A DNA stretch of 64,000 nt from Neisseria sp. KEM232 (GTDB taxonomy: Bacteria; Pseudomonadota; Gammaproteobacteria; Burkholderiales; Neisseriaceae): the NCBI RefSeq assembly GCF_002237445.1, contig NZ_CP022527.1, positions 1,426,001-1,490,000 of the forward strand, in the 5' to 3' direction. Below the pieces are notes generated by a model that was not told the origin of the DNA, made no database searches, and saw only the letters and a program-made list of their open reading frames with translations. Below are positions 8,578 through 17,031 of the stretch, piece by piece (position 1 is the first letter of the stretch; the number at the start of each line of letters is the position of its first letter). The translations under genes were made by a program, and so were the position numbers.

Positions 8578-8769
8578 ACGGTTTTCAGGCGGCCGCTGCC
8601 TGCCGAATCCCACATTCGGACGGCTTCATGTTGTTGCCGCCAATATTGTTATGTTAATATTTGCAAAATGTTGACAATTCAGGCCGTCTGCAAACAAGTT
8701 CTGCCGCACTGCCGAAGCGGTGGCAGGAATTGCTGTTTTTTCAGACGGCCGTCTGAGAAGGAGAAAACC

Positions 8770-10137
8770 ATGAATGCTGTTGTGATTGCCGTAATTGTGA
8801 TGCTCGCGCTGTCGCTTTTGCGCGTACACGTTGTGTTGAGCCTCACCATCGGTGCGTTTGTCGGCGGCCTGCTGGCCGGTATGCCGCTTTCCGACGTGGC
8901 GGCAGACGGCAAAGTGGTGCACGAAGGCATCATCACCGTGTTCCAAACCGGTTTGGCCGGCGGCGCGAAAATCGCGCTTTCATACGCCATGCTCGGCGCG
9001 TTTGCGATGGCGATTACCCACTCCGGCCTGCCGCAGCAGCTGGCGGGCGCGGTGGTACGCAAACTCAACCGCAGCGGCTCGCAAACGGGTACGGGCGCGG
9101 TGAAATGGACGCTGTTGCTGCTGATTTTGGCGATGGGTGTGATGAGCCAAAACGTCGTGCCCATCCACATCGCTTTTATTCCGATGATTATCCCGCCGCT
9201 TTTGCTGGTGTTTAACCGTTTGCAGGTCGACCGCCGCCTGATTGCCTGTGTGATTACGTTCGGCTTGGTAACAACCTATATGTTTCTGCCCTATGGTTTC
9301 GGCGCGATTTTCTTAAACGAAATCCTGCTGGGCAACATCGAAAAAGCAGGGCTGAATGTCAAACATATCAACGTGATGCAGGCGATGGCCATCCCCGCGC
9401 TGGGCATGGTGGCCGGGCTGTTGCTCGCCTTTGTCCGTTTCCGCAAACCGCGCGTGTACCAAAGCAGCGAAATCGATTTGGCCGACAACCAAAGCGCCGC
9501 CGACACGCCCGTGCCCTCGTCTTACCGCAGTCTTGTTGCCGCCGTGGCGATTGCCGTGTGCTTTGCCATCCAGTTGGTTTATAAAGACGCGCTCCTGCTC
9601 GGCGCGATGGTGGGCTTTGCCGTATTCATGACGCTGGGCGTGGTAAAACGCCACGATGCCAACGATGTGTTTGGCGAAGGCATCAAAATGATGGCGATGG
9701 TGGGGTTTATCATGATTGCCGCACAGGGCTTCGCCGCCGTGATGCAGGCCACCGGCCACATTCAGCCGCTGGTTGACGGCAGTATGCAGATGTTCGGCGG
9801 CAGCAAAGGCATGGCCGCGCTGGCGATGCTCTTGGTCGGCCTGCTGGTTACAATGGGCATCGGTTCGTCGTTTTCCACCCTGCCGATTATCACCGCGATT
9901 TATGTGCCGCTGTGCATCAGCCTCGGCTTCTCACCGCTGGCAACCGTAGCGATTGTCGGCACCGCAGGCGCGCTGGGCGATGCCGGTTCGCCCGCCTCCG
10001 ACTCGACGCTCGGCCCCACCATGGGCTTGAACGCCGACGGCCAGCACGACCACATCCGTGACTCGGTTATCCCCACTTTTATCCACTACAACATCCCGCT
10101 GACCGTCGCCGGCTGGATTGCCGCCATGGTGCTGTAA
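8770..10137 (+). CDS. Na+/H+ antiporter family transporter (NhaC/YuiF-like)
   Basis: The start at 8770 follows AAGGAGAAAACC and gives 455 residues. The product is almost wholly hydrophobic, with about 11-12 membrane segments. Recognisable stretches are the N-terminal LSLLRVHVVLSLTIGAFVGG, TGLAGGAKIALSYAMLGAFA, and the late GIGSSFSTLPIITAIYVPL and GTAGALGDAGSPASDSTLGP, which fit the NhaC/YuiF branch of ion transporters. The true substrate (sodium/proton or an amino acid) cannot be read from sequence. slyX follows with no gap, so they are probably cotranscribed. An AT-rich palindrome and a DUS lie in the 240-bp leader. Confidence 0.8.
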   Translation: MNAVVIAVIVMLALSLLRVHVVLSLTIGAFVGGLLAGMPLSDVAADGKVVHEGIITVFQTGLAGGAKIALSYAMLGAFAMAITHSGLPQQLAGAVVRKLNRSGSQTGTGAVKWTLLLLILAMGVMSQNVVPIHIAFIPMIIPPLLLVFNRLQVDRRLIACVITFGLVTTYMFLPYGFGAIFLNEILLGNIEKAGLNVKHINVMQAMAIPALGMVAGLLLAFVRFRKPRVYQSSEIDLADNQSAADTPVPSSYRSLVAAVAIAVCFAIQLVYKDALLLGAMVGFAVFMTLGVVKRHDANDVFGEGIKMMAMVGFIMIAAQGFAAVMQATGHIQPLVDGSMQMFGGSKGMAALAMLLVGLLVTMGIGSSFSTLPIITAIYVPLCISLGFSPLATVAIVGTAGALGDAGSPASDSTLGPTMGLNADGQHDHIRDSVIPTFIHYNIPLTVAGWIAAMVL

Positions 10138-10362
10138 ATGAACGAAAACGACTTGGAACACCGCATCACCGAGCTGGAAATTCAGACGGCCTTGCAGGAC
10201 GATTTGATTACCCGCTTAAGCGACACCATCGCCCAAATGCGCCAAACGCTCGATTTGCAACAGGCGCAACTGCAACTGCTCTACAGCCGCCTGCAAGACA
10301 AAAACGGCAGCAGCGAAGCCGAGTCCTACAGCCTGCGCGACGAAATCCCGCCGCATTATTAG
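10138..10362 (+). CDS. slyX: SlyX family protein
   Basis: A 74-residue protein that starts immediately after the antiporter stop (TAAATG). It is predicted to be largely a coiled coil (LEHRITELEIQTALQDDLIT, then SDTIAQMRQTLDLQQAQLQL) and ends DEIPPHY, the family's hallmark C-terminus. The function of SlyX is unknown. A DUS is read in frame as EIQTALQ. Confidence 0.9.
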   Translation: MNENDLEHRITELEIQTALQDDLITRLSDTIAQMRQTLDLQQAQLQLLYSRLQDKNGSSEAESYSLRDEIPPHY

Positions 10363-10486
10363 GTTTGCTGCGCCGATAGGCAGAGGCCGTCTGAAAGCGG
10401 CAGCAGGGCGCACAGCAAACGCAACATTCTGTTTTGCCTCAACGCCTTTTTCAGACGGCCTGCTTGCCGAAAACACATGCTTCGGC

Positions 10487-10492
10487 TACAAT
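10487..10492 (+). promoter_or_regulatory. Possible -10 element for rpmE
   Basis: TACAAT in the context GGCTACAATCCGCCGCTTT, 77 bp upstream of rpmE, matching the TATAATCCGCC context seen at other genes. Confidence 0.45.
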
Positions 10493-10568
10493 CCGCCGCT
10501 TTCCCGCAAGGGACGACATGAAGCATAGGCACAACCCCTATGCCCGCCAACCAAAAAGGACATTTCAA

Positions 10569-10787
10569 ATGAAACAAGGCATTCACCCCAATTACCACGA
10601 AGTAAACATTACCTGCTCCTGCGGTAACAAATTCGTGACCAAGTCGACCATGGAAAAAGAAAACTTCAACATCGAGGTTTGCTCCAACTGCCACCCCTTC
10701 TACACCGGCACCCAGAAAATCGTCGACACCACCGGCCGTGTGGACAAATTCAACAGCAAATTCGGCAACCTGTTCAAACGCAGCTAA
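10569..10787 (+). CDS. rpmE: 50S ribosomal protein L31 (zinc-binding form)
   Basis: Starting at ATG 10569, the 72-residue product MKQGIHPNYHEVNITCSCGN... carries the zinc ligands of the C-plus form (CSCGN near residue 16 and CSNCHPFYTG near 37). It binds the 50S central protuberance. AAAAGGACATTTCAA precedes the start, and an intrinsic terminator follows. Confidence 0.97.
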   Translation: MKQGIHPNYHEVNITCSCGNKFVTKSTMEKENFNIEVCSNCHPFYTGTQKIVDTTGRVDKFNSKFGNLFKRS

Positions 10788-10801
10788 ACCGCCGAAACCT
10801 G

Positions 10802-10830
10802 AAAAAGACTGCTTATCGGCAGTCTTTTTT
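10802..10830 (+). terminator. Intrinsic terminator of rpmE
   Basis: AAAAAGACTGC, loop TTATCG, GCAGTCTTTTTT: a stable stem with a T-run 15 bp after the stop. Confidence 0.88.
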
Positions 10831-10886
10831 GTTTCAGACGGCCTGCCACTATATCAATCATTACCGCTTTTTCAGACGGCCTCAAT

Positions 10887-11690
10887 ATGAACCGCTTCAA
10901 CCTCATCATCATCGGCGACGAAATTCTGCACGGCAGCCGCCAAGACAAACATTTCCCCTTTTTCAAAAATCTGCTCGAAACGCGCGGCCTTAAGCTCAAT
11001 CAGGTGCAATACCTGCCCGACGAACGCGTCCTGCTGGTAAGGCAGCTCTCCCGCAGCTTTTCAGACGGCCTGCCCGCCTTTGTCACCGGCGGCATCGGTT
11101 CGACGCCCGACGACCACACCCGCCAGGCTGCCGCCGAAGCCCTCGGCCTGCTGCTGGTGTGCCATCCCGAAGCCGCCGCATTGATTGCAGGCGTGACCGC
11201 CAAACGCGGCGAAAGCCTCGATTCGCCCGAACACCGCCAACGTCTGAAAATGGCCGACTTCCCGCAGGGCGCGGACATCATCCCCAACAGTTTCAACAAT
11301 ATCGCCGGATTTTCCATCCGCGAACATTATTTCCTGCCCGGTTTCCCCGTGATGGCGCACCCGATGGCCGAATGGGTGCTGGAAAACCGCTACGCCGACC
11401 GTTTCCACCGCCTCCGCAGCGACGGGCGCGGTATTTGGATATTCGGCCTGCCCGAATCGCGCATCACGCCGCTGATGGAGCGCATCGAACGCGATTACGC
11501 GGGCATTCGTACATACAGCCTGCCCAGCGTCGGCCGCACCGAAGCCGACGGCAGCCGCATTGCGCCACATATCGAGTTCGGCCTCAAAGCCGAAGGTGAG
11601 GCCTGCGGGCTGATTGACCGGGCTTGGGAAGAGGTGTTGCGGGAATTGGACGCGTTGGGCGGCGAAATGCGTGAAATCACTCAGGCATAA
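10887..11690 (+). CDS. CinA N-terminal / MoaB-like molybdopterin-binding domain protein
   Basis: The 267-residue product starts MNRFNLIIIGDEILHGSRQD and contains the MoCF-fold signatures IIIGDEIL and FVTGGIGSTPDDHTRQAAAE (residues about 70-90), as in the N-terminal domain of competence/damage-inducible protein CinA. The C-terminal nicotinamide-nucleotide amidase domain of full-length CinA is absent. Stand-alone versions are common in proteobacteria, and their substrate is not established. A DUS is read in frame as FSDGLPAF just before the GGIGST motif. The 5' leader is short and contains a DUS. Confidence 0.85.
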   Translation: MNRFNLIIIGDEILHGSRQDKHFPFFKNLLETRGLKLNQVQYLPDERVLLVRQLSRSFSDGLPAFVTGGIGSTPDDHTRQAAAEALGLLLVCHPEAAALIAGVTAKRGESLDSPEHRQRLKMADFPQGADIIPNSFNNIAGFSIREHYFLPGFPVMAHPMAEWVLENRYADRFHRLRSDGRGIWIFGLPESRITPLMERIERDYAGIRTYSLPSVGRTEADGSRIAPHIEFGLKAEGEACGLIDRAWEEVLRELDALGGEMREITQA

Positions 11691-11764
11691 AGCTGCTGCA
11701 AAGGCTGATGCCGCCTGAGGCCGTCTGAAAAAGACGCGGCGTAGCGGGCGGCATATATTAAAGA

Positions 11765-11796
11765 AGAGGCCGTCTGAAATTTTTCAGACGGCCTCT
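11765..11796. terminator. Inverted DUS hairpin between the CinA-like gene and slyD
   Basis: An almost perfect 14-bp stem with a 4-nt loop between the convergent genes; it could terminate both transcripts. Confidence 0.7.
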
Positions 11797-11811
11797 CTGT
11801 TGGGTCGGTAC

Positions 11812-12285
11812 TCAGTGATGGTGGCCGTGCGGGCCGTGGACGTGGCCGTGCTCGGTTTCTTCTTTTGTGGCTTCGCGGATGCTGTCCACTTTCGCTTTGA
11901 AGCGGATTTTCATGCCGGCCAGCGGATGGTTGCCGTCCACCACTACTTTGCCCTCGGCCACGTCGGTCACGCGGAAGATAACCACGTCGCCGTCGGGCAT
12001 GTCGGCTTCAAACATCATGCCGGGCTTTACTTCGGCGGGGAAGGCGTCGGCCGGTTCGATGCGGATCAGCTCGGGATCCTGCTCGCCGAACGCGTCGTCG
12101 GGCTGGAGCACAACGTCTACCTCGTCGCCGATGTTTTTCTCGTGCAGGGCTTCTTCCACCAGCGGGAAAATGCCGTCGTAGCCGCCGTGCAGATAAACGA
12201 TAGGCTGCTGCGTTTCGTCGATGAGCTGGTCGTTGGCGTCGAACATTTGGTAATGCAGGCCGACAACGGTGTCTTTTTTAATCAT
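11812..12285 (-). CDS. slyD: FKBP-type peptidyl-prolyl isomerase SlyD
   Basis: A 157-residue cytoplasmic prolyl isomerase and chaperone. The N-terminal FKBP domain is interrupted by the insert-in-flap typical of SlyD (GGYDGIFPLVEEAL, then PDDAFGEQDPELI and the VDGNHPLAGMKIRFKAKV motif). The C-terminus is His-rich (EHGHVHGPHGHHH) and would bind nickel or zinc, though it is short compared with E. coli SlyD. Confidence 0.95.
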   Translation of the reverse strand: MIKKDTVVGLHYQMFDANDQLIDETQQPIVYLHGGYDGIFPLVEEALHEKNIGDEVDVVLQPDDAFGEQDPELIRIEPADAFPAEVKPGMMFEADMPDGDVVIFRVTDVAEGKVVVDGNHPLAGMKIRFKAKVDSIREATKEETEHGHVHGPHGHHH

Positions 12286-12780
12286 GGCTGTCTTTCGGAA
12301 CAGGTTGTAAAGGCGTGCATTGTATCATCAAGCCGCAGGCGCAGACGGTTTATTTCGGCGCGCTTTTGCGGTATGCCCCGATGTGTTCCGAGGGCGGAAG
12401 TGCGGATATTGTTGCGTTTTTGCTACCGGAAAACGCAAAGACGGGGCGGAGGAGGGCGGCGGACGGGATAGGAAGCGGTATGGGAAACCAAACAGACTGT
12501 TTATAAACGGTTTTATGGAAACGAAACGGAAAATGCCGTTTCGCCTGTACGGCCGCCGCGATACTCTGCCGCGCCGACGGAAAACGGCAGATACTATCCC
12601 GCCTGCATGGCGCCGAATGTGACGCAAATCAAAGTATGATTGATTTTGCACGGTCTGATAGGCATAATGGCGACCGTTCAGCATAAATCCGCAAAAGCCC
12701 GCAACGGCAGCGCTGTTGCAGGGCGTTATTATTTGCTGATGTTTTTGGTTAATTTATCTTTTGCAATAGGTGTTTTAAAA
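12286..12780. other. 495-bp gap between slyD and the Ala-repeat lipoprotein
   Basis: No convincing gene is seen in either direction; the open frames have no start signals or family resemblance. It is one of the few long gaps without a complete DUS. The part nearest the lipoprotein is AT-richer. GTGACGCAAATCAA at 12619-12632 half-resembles an FNR box (ATCAA half only); this is weak. Confidence 0.4.
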
Positions 12781-13047
12781 ATGAAAAAATCTCTTTTGGC
12801 CGCTACCCTGATGTCCCTGTTCTTGGCCGCCTGCGGCGATAACGCTGCAAACAACGCCGCTTCTGCCGTTAACGCTGCCGCTTCTGCTGCTTCCGAAGCC
12901 GCCGCTTCTGCCGCTTCCATGGCTGAAACTGCTGCTGCTTCCGCTACTGAAGCCGCTGCATCTGCTACCGAAGCTGCCGCTTCCGCAACCGAAGCTGCCG
13001 CATCTGCTGTTGAAGCTGCCGCTTCCGAAGCTGCTGCCAGCAAATAA
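12781..13047 (+). CDS. Ala-rich repeat lipoprotein
   Basis: The ATG at 12781 follows AATAGGTGTTTTAAAA. The 88-residue product has a lipoprotein signal (MKKSLLAATLMSLFLAAC, Cys18) and a mature part made almost only of Ala, Ser, Glu and Thr. The core is a tandem 7-residue unit AASATEA repeated about four times (21-bp DNA repeats, about 12930-13020), flanked by degenerate copies. Such low-complexity, lipid-anchored peptides recall the H.8-type Ala/Pro/Glu antigens of Neisseria. No enzymatic domain is present; a surface spacer or decoy role is only a guess. Confidence 0.75.
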   Translation: MKKSLLAATLMSLFLAACGDNAANNAASAVNAAASAASEAAASAASMAETAAASATEAAASATEAAASATEAAASAVEAAASEAAASK

Positions 13048-13069
13048 TCGGGATTTCCCCTTTGCGACA

Positions 13070-13091
13070 GAGCGCTTCGGCGCTCTTTTTT
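13070..13091 (+). terminator. Intrinsic terminator of the Ala-rich lipoprotein gene
   Basis: GAGCGC-TTCG-GCGCTC followed by seven T: a classic tetraloop terminator 22 bp after the stop. Confidence 0.9.
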
Positions 13092-13097
13092 GCATGG

Positions 13098-13136
13098 CAC
13101 AAAGGCCGTCTGAAACGTTCAGACGGCCTTTGTGCC
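13098..13136. terminator. Extended inverted DUS hairpin
   Basis: A perfect palindrome that extends the DUS stem by GCACAAA on each side, placed directly after the classical terminator. Confidence 0.6.
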
Positions 13137-13201
13137 TTTGTTCTGAAAACAGCGGCACGAATCGGAACGGCGTGCGGTAGGCGTGCCATTGCGTCCCGCT
13201 A

Positions 13202-13207
13202 TATAAT
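13202..13207 (+). promoter_or_regulatory. -10 element for the FAD-linked oxidase gene
   Basis: TATAAT in GCTATATAATCCGCCGCTTTG, 34 bp before the ATG at 13241; same context as the lpxH and rnhA promoters. Confidence 0.6.
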
Positions 13208-13240
13208 CCGCCGCTTTGCCCGACAGCCTTGGAAACGATT

Positions 13241-14611
13241 ATGCCCGCCGACCTCAGCGAACTGGCCGCCCTCTTGCACGAAGACGAAATCCTGCGCGAC
13301 GCCGACGCCCTGCTCACCGACCAGCGCCGCCGCTACACGGGGAAAGCCGCATTGGTACTGCGGCCGCGAAACACAGAATCCGTACAGAACATCATGCGCT
13401 ACTGTTTTGCAAGCCGCATTCCCGTCACCCCGCAGGGCGGCAACACCGGCCTGTGCGGCGCGGCCGTGCCGCAGGGCGGCGTTCTGCTCAACTTAGGCCG
13501 TCTGAACCGCATCCGCAGCATCAGCGCCGCCGACAACGCCGTCACCGTCGAAGCGGGCTGCATCCTACAAAACGTCCAACAGGCCTCCGCCGCTGCGGGG
13601 CGGCTGTTTCCCCTCAGCCTCGCCAGCGAAGGCTCGTGCCAGATCGGCGGCAACATCGCCTGCAACGCCGGCGGCCTCAACGTCTTGCGCTACGGTACCA
13701 TGCGCGACCTCGTCCTCGGCATCGAAGCCGTCCTGCCCGACGGCGGACTCGTCTCCCAACTCGTCCCTCTGCACAAAAACACCACCGGCTACGACCTGCG
13801 CCAGCTCCTTATCGGCAGCGAAGGCACGCTTGCCGTCATCACCGCTGCCACCCTCAAACTCTTCCCCCTGCCGCAAACTTACGAAACCGCCTGGGTCGGC
13901 GCCGACAGCATCGATCGTGCCGTCGGACTCCTCGCCCTCGTGCAACAACGCTTCGGCGAGCGGCTCACCAGTTTCGAACTCGTCGGCAGCCGCGCCCTCG
14001 AACTCTCCGCAGCCTACAGCCGCAGCGCCGCCCCCGTTTCCGCCCCCTGGCACGTCCTGCTCGAACTGGCCGACGCCGAACCGCGCGACGACCTCGGCGG
14101 CCTGCTTGCCGAATACCTGCTGCAACACGGCTTTGACAACAGCATCCTTGCCCAATCCGCAAGCGAAAGGCAAACCCTGTGGACGCTGCGCGAAAACATC
14201 TCCGCCGCCCAACGCAGCCTCGGCGTCAGCATCAAACACGACATCGCCCTGCCCATAGAGCGCGTTTCCGAATTTGTCGGCAGCTGCGGTGCCGCGCTGC
14301 GCCAAACGTTCGCGGGCATCGACATCGTTCTCTTCGGCCACCTCGGCGACGGCAGCCTGCACTACAACACCTTCCTGCCCGCCGCGACAAACAACGATGC
14401 CTATGCCTATGAAGACGCCGTCAACACCGTCGTTTACGAACACGTCATCGCCTGCGGCGGCACGATAGCCGCCGAACACGGCGTCGGCATCGTCAAACGC
14501 CACTGGCTGCCCCGCGTGCGCAGCGCGGCCGAACTGCGGCTGATGGGCGCCGTCAAAGCCGCCTTCGACCCGCACAACATCATGAACCCCGGCAAACTGC
14601 TGCCCGATTGA
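13241..14611 (+). CDS. FAD-binding oxidoreductase (D-2-hydroxyacid dehydrogenase / GlcD-like)
   Basis: The ATG at 13241 gives 456 residues; an in-frame TTG four codons upstream is less likely. The N-terminal PCMH-type FAD domain carries PQGGNTGLCGAAVP (about residues 65-78) and GEAGCILQN/GGNIACNAGG-like segments. The C-terminal FAD-oxidase domain carries HLGDGSLHYN and EHGVGIVKRHWLP. This architecture is shared by glycolate oxidase GlcD, D-lactate dehydrogenase and D-2-hydroxyglutarate dehydrogenase. The HxGDGxxH motif and lack of an Fe-S domain fit the last group, but the substrate is not provable here. Confidence 0.88.
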   Translation: MPADLSELAALLHEDEILRDADALLTDQRRRYTGKAALVLRPRNTESVQNIMRYCFASRIPVTPQGGNTGLCGAAVPQGGVLLNLGRLNRIRSISAADNAVTVEAGCILQNVQQASAAAGRLFPLSLASEGSCQIGGNIACNAGGLNVLRYGTMRDLVLGIEAVLPDGGLVSQLVPLHKNTTGYDLRQLLIGSEGTLAVITAATLKLFPLPQTYETAWVGADSIDRAVGLLALVQQRFGERLTSFELVGSRALELSAAYSRSAAPVSAPWHVLLELADAEPRDDLGGLLAEYLLQHGFDNSILAQSASERQTLWTLRENISAAQRSLGVSIKHDIALPIERVSEFVGSCGAALRQTFAGIDIVLFGHLGDGSLHYNTFLPAATNNDAYAYEDAVNTVVYEHVIACGGTIAAEHGVGIVKRHWLPRVRSAAELRLMGAVKAAFDPHNIMNPGKLLPD

Positions 14612-14618
14612 ACCCCGG

Positions 14619-14650
14619 AGGCCGTCTGAAAACCGCTTTTCAGACGGCCT
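14619..14650. terminator. Inverted DUS hairpin before rnhA
   Basis: A DUS pair with an 8-nt loop starting 8 bp after the oxidase stop codon. The rnhA -10 element begins 3 bp after it. Confidence 0.7.
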
Positions 14651-14652
14651 GC

Positions 14653-14658
14653 TATAAT
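14653..14658 (+). promoter_or_regulatory. -10 element for rnhA
   Basis: TATAAT in GCTATAATCCGCCGCTGC, 29 bp before the rnhA start and directly abutting a DUS. Confidence 0.6.
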
Positions 14659-14686
14659 CCGCCGCTGCAAAACAGGGTATACCGAC

Positions 14687-15154
14687 ATGGAACAAACCGT
14701 TTACCTCTACACCGACGGCGCCTGCAAAGGCAATCCCGGCACGGGCGGCTGGGGCGCACTACTGCGCTACGGCCGCCATGAAAAAGAACTCAGCGGCGGT
14801 GCGCGCGACACCACCAACAACCGCATGGAGCTCACCGCCGTCATCGAAGGGCTCAAAGCCCTCAAACGCAAAAGCCGCGTCGAAATCTGCACCGACTCGC
14901 AATATGTCAAAAACGGCATGGAAAGCTGGATACGCGGCTGGAAGAAAAACGGCTGGAAAACGTCGGCCAAGCAGCCGGTGAAAAACGAAGACCTGTGGCG
15001 CGAACTCGACCGCCTCGTCGCCGAACACGACGTCGTCTGGACATGGGTCAAAGGCCATGCCGGACATCCTGAAAACGAACGTGCCGACGCCTTGGCCAAC
15101 CAAGGCGCGGCGGCAGCAAAACAAAGCGGCGAGAGGCCGCAGGAGGCCGTCTGA
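14687..15154 (+). CDS. rnhA: Ribonuclease HI
   Basis: RNase HI degrades the RNA strand of RNA-DNA hybrids (R-loops, Okazaki primers). The four catalytic acids are visible: YTDGACKGNPG (Asp), NNRMELTAV (Glu), TDSQYV (Asp) and ENERADALAN (Asp), together with the HAGHPENE loop. The 155-residue length is normal. The last codons are supplied by a DUS (GAG GCC GTC TGA), giving ...QEAV. The next gene starts 3 bp later, so the two are cotranscribed. Confidence 0.97.
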   Translation: MEQTVYLYTDGACKGNPGTGGWGALLRYGRHEKELSGGARDTTNNRMELTAVIEGLKALKRKSRVEICTDSQYVKNGMESWIRGWKKNGWKTSAKQPVKNEDLWRELDRLVAEHDVVWTWVKGHAGHPENERADALANQGAAAAKQSGERPQEAV

Positions 15155-15156
15155 AA

Positions 15157-15597
15157 ATGGATTTGGAACAAATCGGCAAACGCAGCGGCCGCCGCTCCGA
15201 CGCCGACCCGCAGCTGCAATTTCTCCTGCAAAGCGCCAAAGCGTGGCGGCAGCTCGATAACATCGTGAAACAGGAGCTGCCCGCCAACCTGCATCCGCAC
15301 GTTCAGACGGCCTGCATCGAAGAGGGCGCGCTGGTGCTGCTGGCCGCCAACAACATGGCCGCCTCGCGCCTGAAAATGATCGCCCCCGCCCTGCTGCCGC
15401 GCTTGCAGCAGTACAGCGATCTGATACAAAGCGTGCGCGTCAAAACCGTGCCCAAGCCCGCCGCGCCGCCGAAAGAAAACAGCCTGCGCCTGAGCGCCGC
15501 CGCCGCCGAAAGTTTCCGCCGCAGCGCCGAGCAGCTGCAACACCATCCGCAACTGGCCGCCGCTCTTCGCCGATTGGCCGGCAAATATCAAAAATAA
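15157..15597 (+). CDS. DUF721 / DciA-like protein
   Basis: A 146-residue protein just 2 bp downstream of the rnhA stop. The N-terminal 90 residues contain the DUF721 pattern (LQFLLQSAKAWRQLDNIVK, then EEGALVLLAANNMAASRLKM), a KH-like fold. DciA proteins load the replicative helicase DnaB in bacteria without DnaC, which includes Neisseria, so that is a plausible role. The C-terminal half is shorter and more divergent than typical DciA. A DUS is read in frame as HVQTACI. Confidence 0.7.
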   Translation: MDLEQIGKRSGRRSDADPQLQFLLQSAKAWRQLDNIVKQELPANLHPHVQTACIEEGALVLLAANNMAASRLKMIAPALLPRLQQYSDLIQSVRVKTVPKPAAPPKENSLRLSAAAAESFRRSAEQLQHHPQLAAALRRLAGKYQK

Positions 15598-15729
15598 TTA
15601 TCTTTCGTCGGGGTTTTGTGGTAGATTCCGCCTCTGACGCCCGCGCCGCAGAGGCCGCAGGCGGAACGGGAGCAAGAGTCAGACCTTTGTTTCCCCGACT
15701 TATTTTTTAACATCATCAGGAGATGAAAC

Positions 15730-16326
15730 ATGAAGGCATACTTAGCACTGATTTCCGCAGCCGCACTGGCGCTGAGCGCGTGTGGCGACAACAAACCGGC
15801 CGAAACCCCCGCCGCGCCGCCTGCCGCTTCTGCCGAAGCCGCGCCCGCGTCTGCCGCCTCCGAAGCCGAACCCGCCGCGCCTGCCGCTTCCGAAGCCGCG
15901 CCCGCAGCATCCGCCGAAGCTCCTGCCGCCGCAGCCGGCGCGTGCGAAACCGTGGTGGAATCAGACGACATGATGAACTTCAACACCAAAGAGCTGGTTA
16001 TCGACAAAACCAACTGCAAAGAGTTCAAAGTCACCCTGAAACACACCGGCAAAATGCCGAAAACCGCAATGGGTCACAACATTGTGATTTCCAAAGCCGA
16101 AGACACCCAGGCCGTGATTAAAGACGGCGCGGGCGCAGGTGCCGACGGCGATTACGTCAAAGCAGGCGATACGCGCGTGATTGCGCACACCAAACTGATC
16201 GGCGGCGGCGAAGAAACCAGCGTCACTGTCGACACAAGCAAATTCGCCGACGGCGGCAAATACGAGTTCTACTGCTCTTTCCCCGCCCACTCCGCGCAAA
16301 TGCTCGGCCACATCACTTTGAAATAA
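15730..16326 (+). CDS. laz: Lipid-modified azurin (Laz)
   Basis: A blue-copper electron carrier anchored to the outer membrane in Neisseria, implicated in electron transfer to nitrite reductase and copper or peroxide tolerance. A lipoprotein signal (lipobox LSAC, Cys18) precedes an Ala/Pro/Glu/Ser-rich linker (about residues 20-74; H.8-like but with imperfect AEAAP/SEAAP units). A complete azurin domain follows, with the copper ligands His in MGHNIV and Cys, His and Met in FYCSFPAHSAQMLGH. AGGAG lies 5 bp from the ATG. It is a single-gene unit. Confidence 0.96.
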   Translation: MKAYLALISAAALALSACGDNKPAETPAAPPAASAEAAPASAASEAEPAAPAASEAAPAASAEAPAAAAGACETVVESDDMMNFNTKELVIDKTNCKEFKVTLKHTGKMPKTAMGHNIVISKAEDTQAVIKDGAGAGADGDYVKAGDTRVIAHTKLIGGGEETSVTVDTSKFADGGKYEFYCSFPAHSAQMLGHITLK

Positions 16327-16503
16327 ACCCGCGCATTTTCAGACGGCCTGCACGCAAGCAGGCCGTTTTTGTTTTTGCGGCACACGGAAGGGCGTATACT
16401 CCGCGCCTTTCGCAAACCAAAGATTCAGGCCGTCTGAAAACGCCGCCGCCAGCATAAGATTGGCAGCCAAAGACTGTCCGGACGGCCGCAACGGACGACA
16501 GAC

Positions 16504-17022
16504 ATGAACCTTTTCAACACCCGCAGCGTCACTTTCGACGAACCGATAGAAATGCTCTACGCCTGCCACGGCAAAGTCCGCCGCTTCTGCGAACAGGTCG
16601 GCATGCTCGACGGCTATATCGCCGAAAACGGCCGCAACGACATCGTCTTGCGTACCATCCGCCAGATTGCGCAGTATTTCGACGTTGCCGCGCCGCTGCA
16701 CCACGAAGACGAAGAACTCGACTATTTCCCGCTGCTGCTGCGTTACGCGCCGCAGGCGCAGGCCGACGTGGACGAGCTGCTGCGCCAGCACGTTGTCCTG
16801 CACGCCAACTGGGCGGCGGTGGCCGACGAGTTTGCCAAGCTGGAAGCCGACGAACACTACCGCCCCGATGCCGCCGCCTTCCAAGCCTTCGTCGACGGCT
16901 ACGCCGTGCATCTGGTTTTGGAAGAAGGCTTGTTCGAGCTGGGCAAAACGCACATTCCCGCCGACGAGCTGACGCGCATCGGCAAGAATATGGCGCAGCG
17001 GCGAAAGCCCAAGGCCGTCTGA
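16504..17022 (+). CDS. Hemerythrin-like (HHE) protein
   Basis: A 172-residue cytoplasmic protein with a four-helix hemerythrin pattern of His and Glu: YACHGKVRRF near residue 23, PLHHEDEELDYFP near 67, RQHVVLHANW near 100 and YAVHLVLEEGLFEL near 140. Such proteins bind a di-iron centre and sense or carry oxygen or nitric oxide, or repair Fe-S clusters; which applies is not clear. The final codons come from a DUS (AAG GCC GTC TGA), ending ...PKAV. The SMI1-like gene follows 9 bp later. Confidence 0.85.
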   Translation: MNLFNTRSVTFDEPIEMLYACHGKVRRFCEQVGMLDGYIAENGRNDIVLRTIRQIAQYFDVAAPLHHEDEELDYFPLLLRYAPQAQADVDELLRQHVVLHANWAAVADEFAKLEADEHYRPDAAAFQAFVDGYAVHLVLEEGLFELGKTHIPADELTRIGKNMAQRRKPKAV

Positions 17023-17031
17023 AAGCCCCTG

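Noticed and set aside
12619..12632. FNR box upstream of the Ala-rich lipoprotein
   Set aside because: Only one half-site fits (ATCAA) and the distance to any promoter is unclear, so it is not listed as a feature.
12328..12684. A 118-codon minus-strand frame in the slyD-lipoprotein gap
   Set aside because: Arg/Pro-rich, no ribosome binding site and no resemblance to a protein family.
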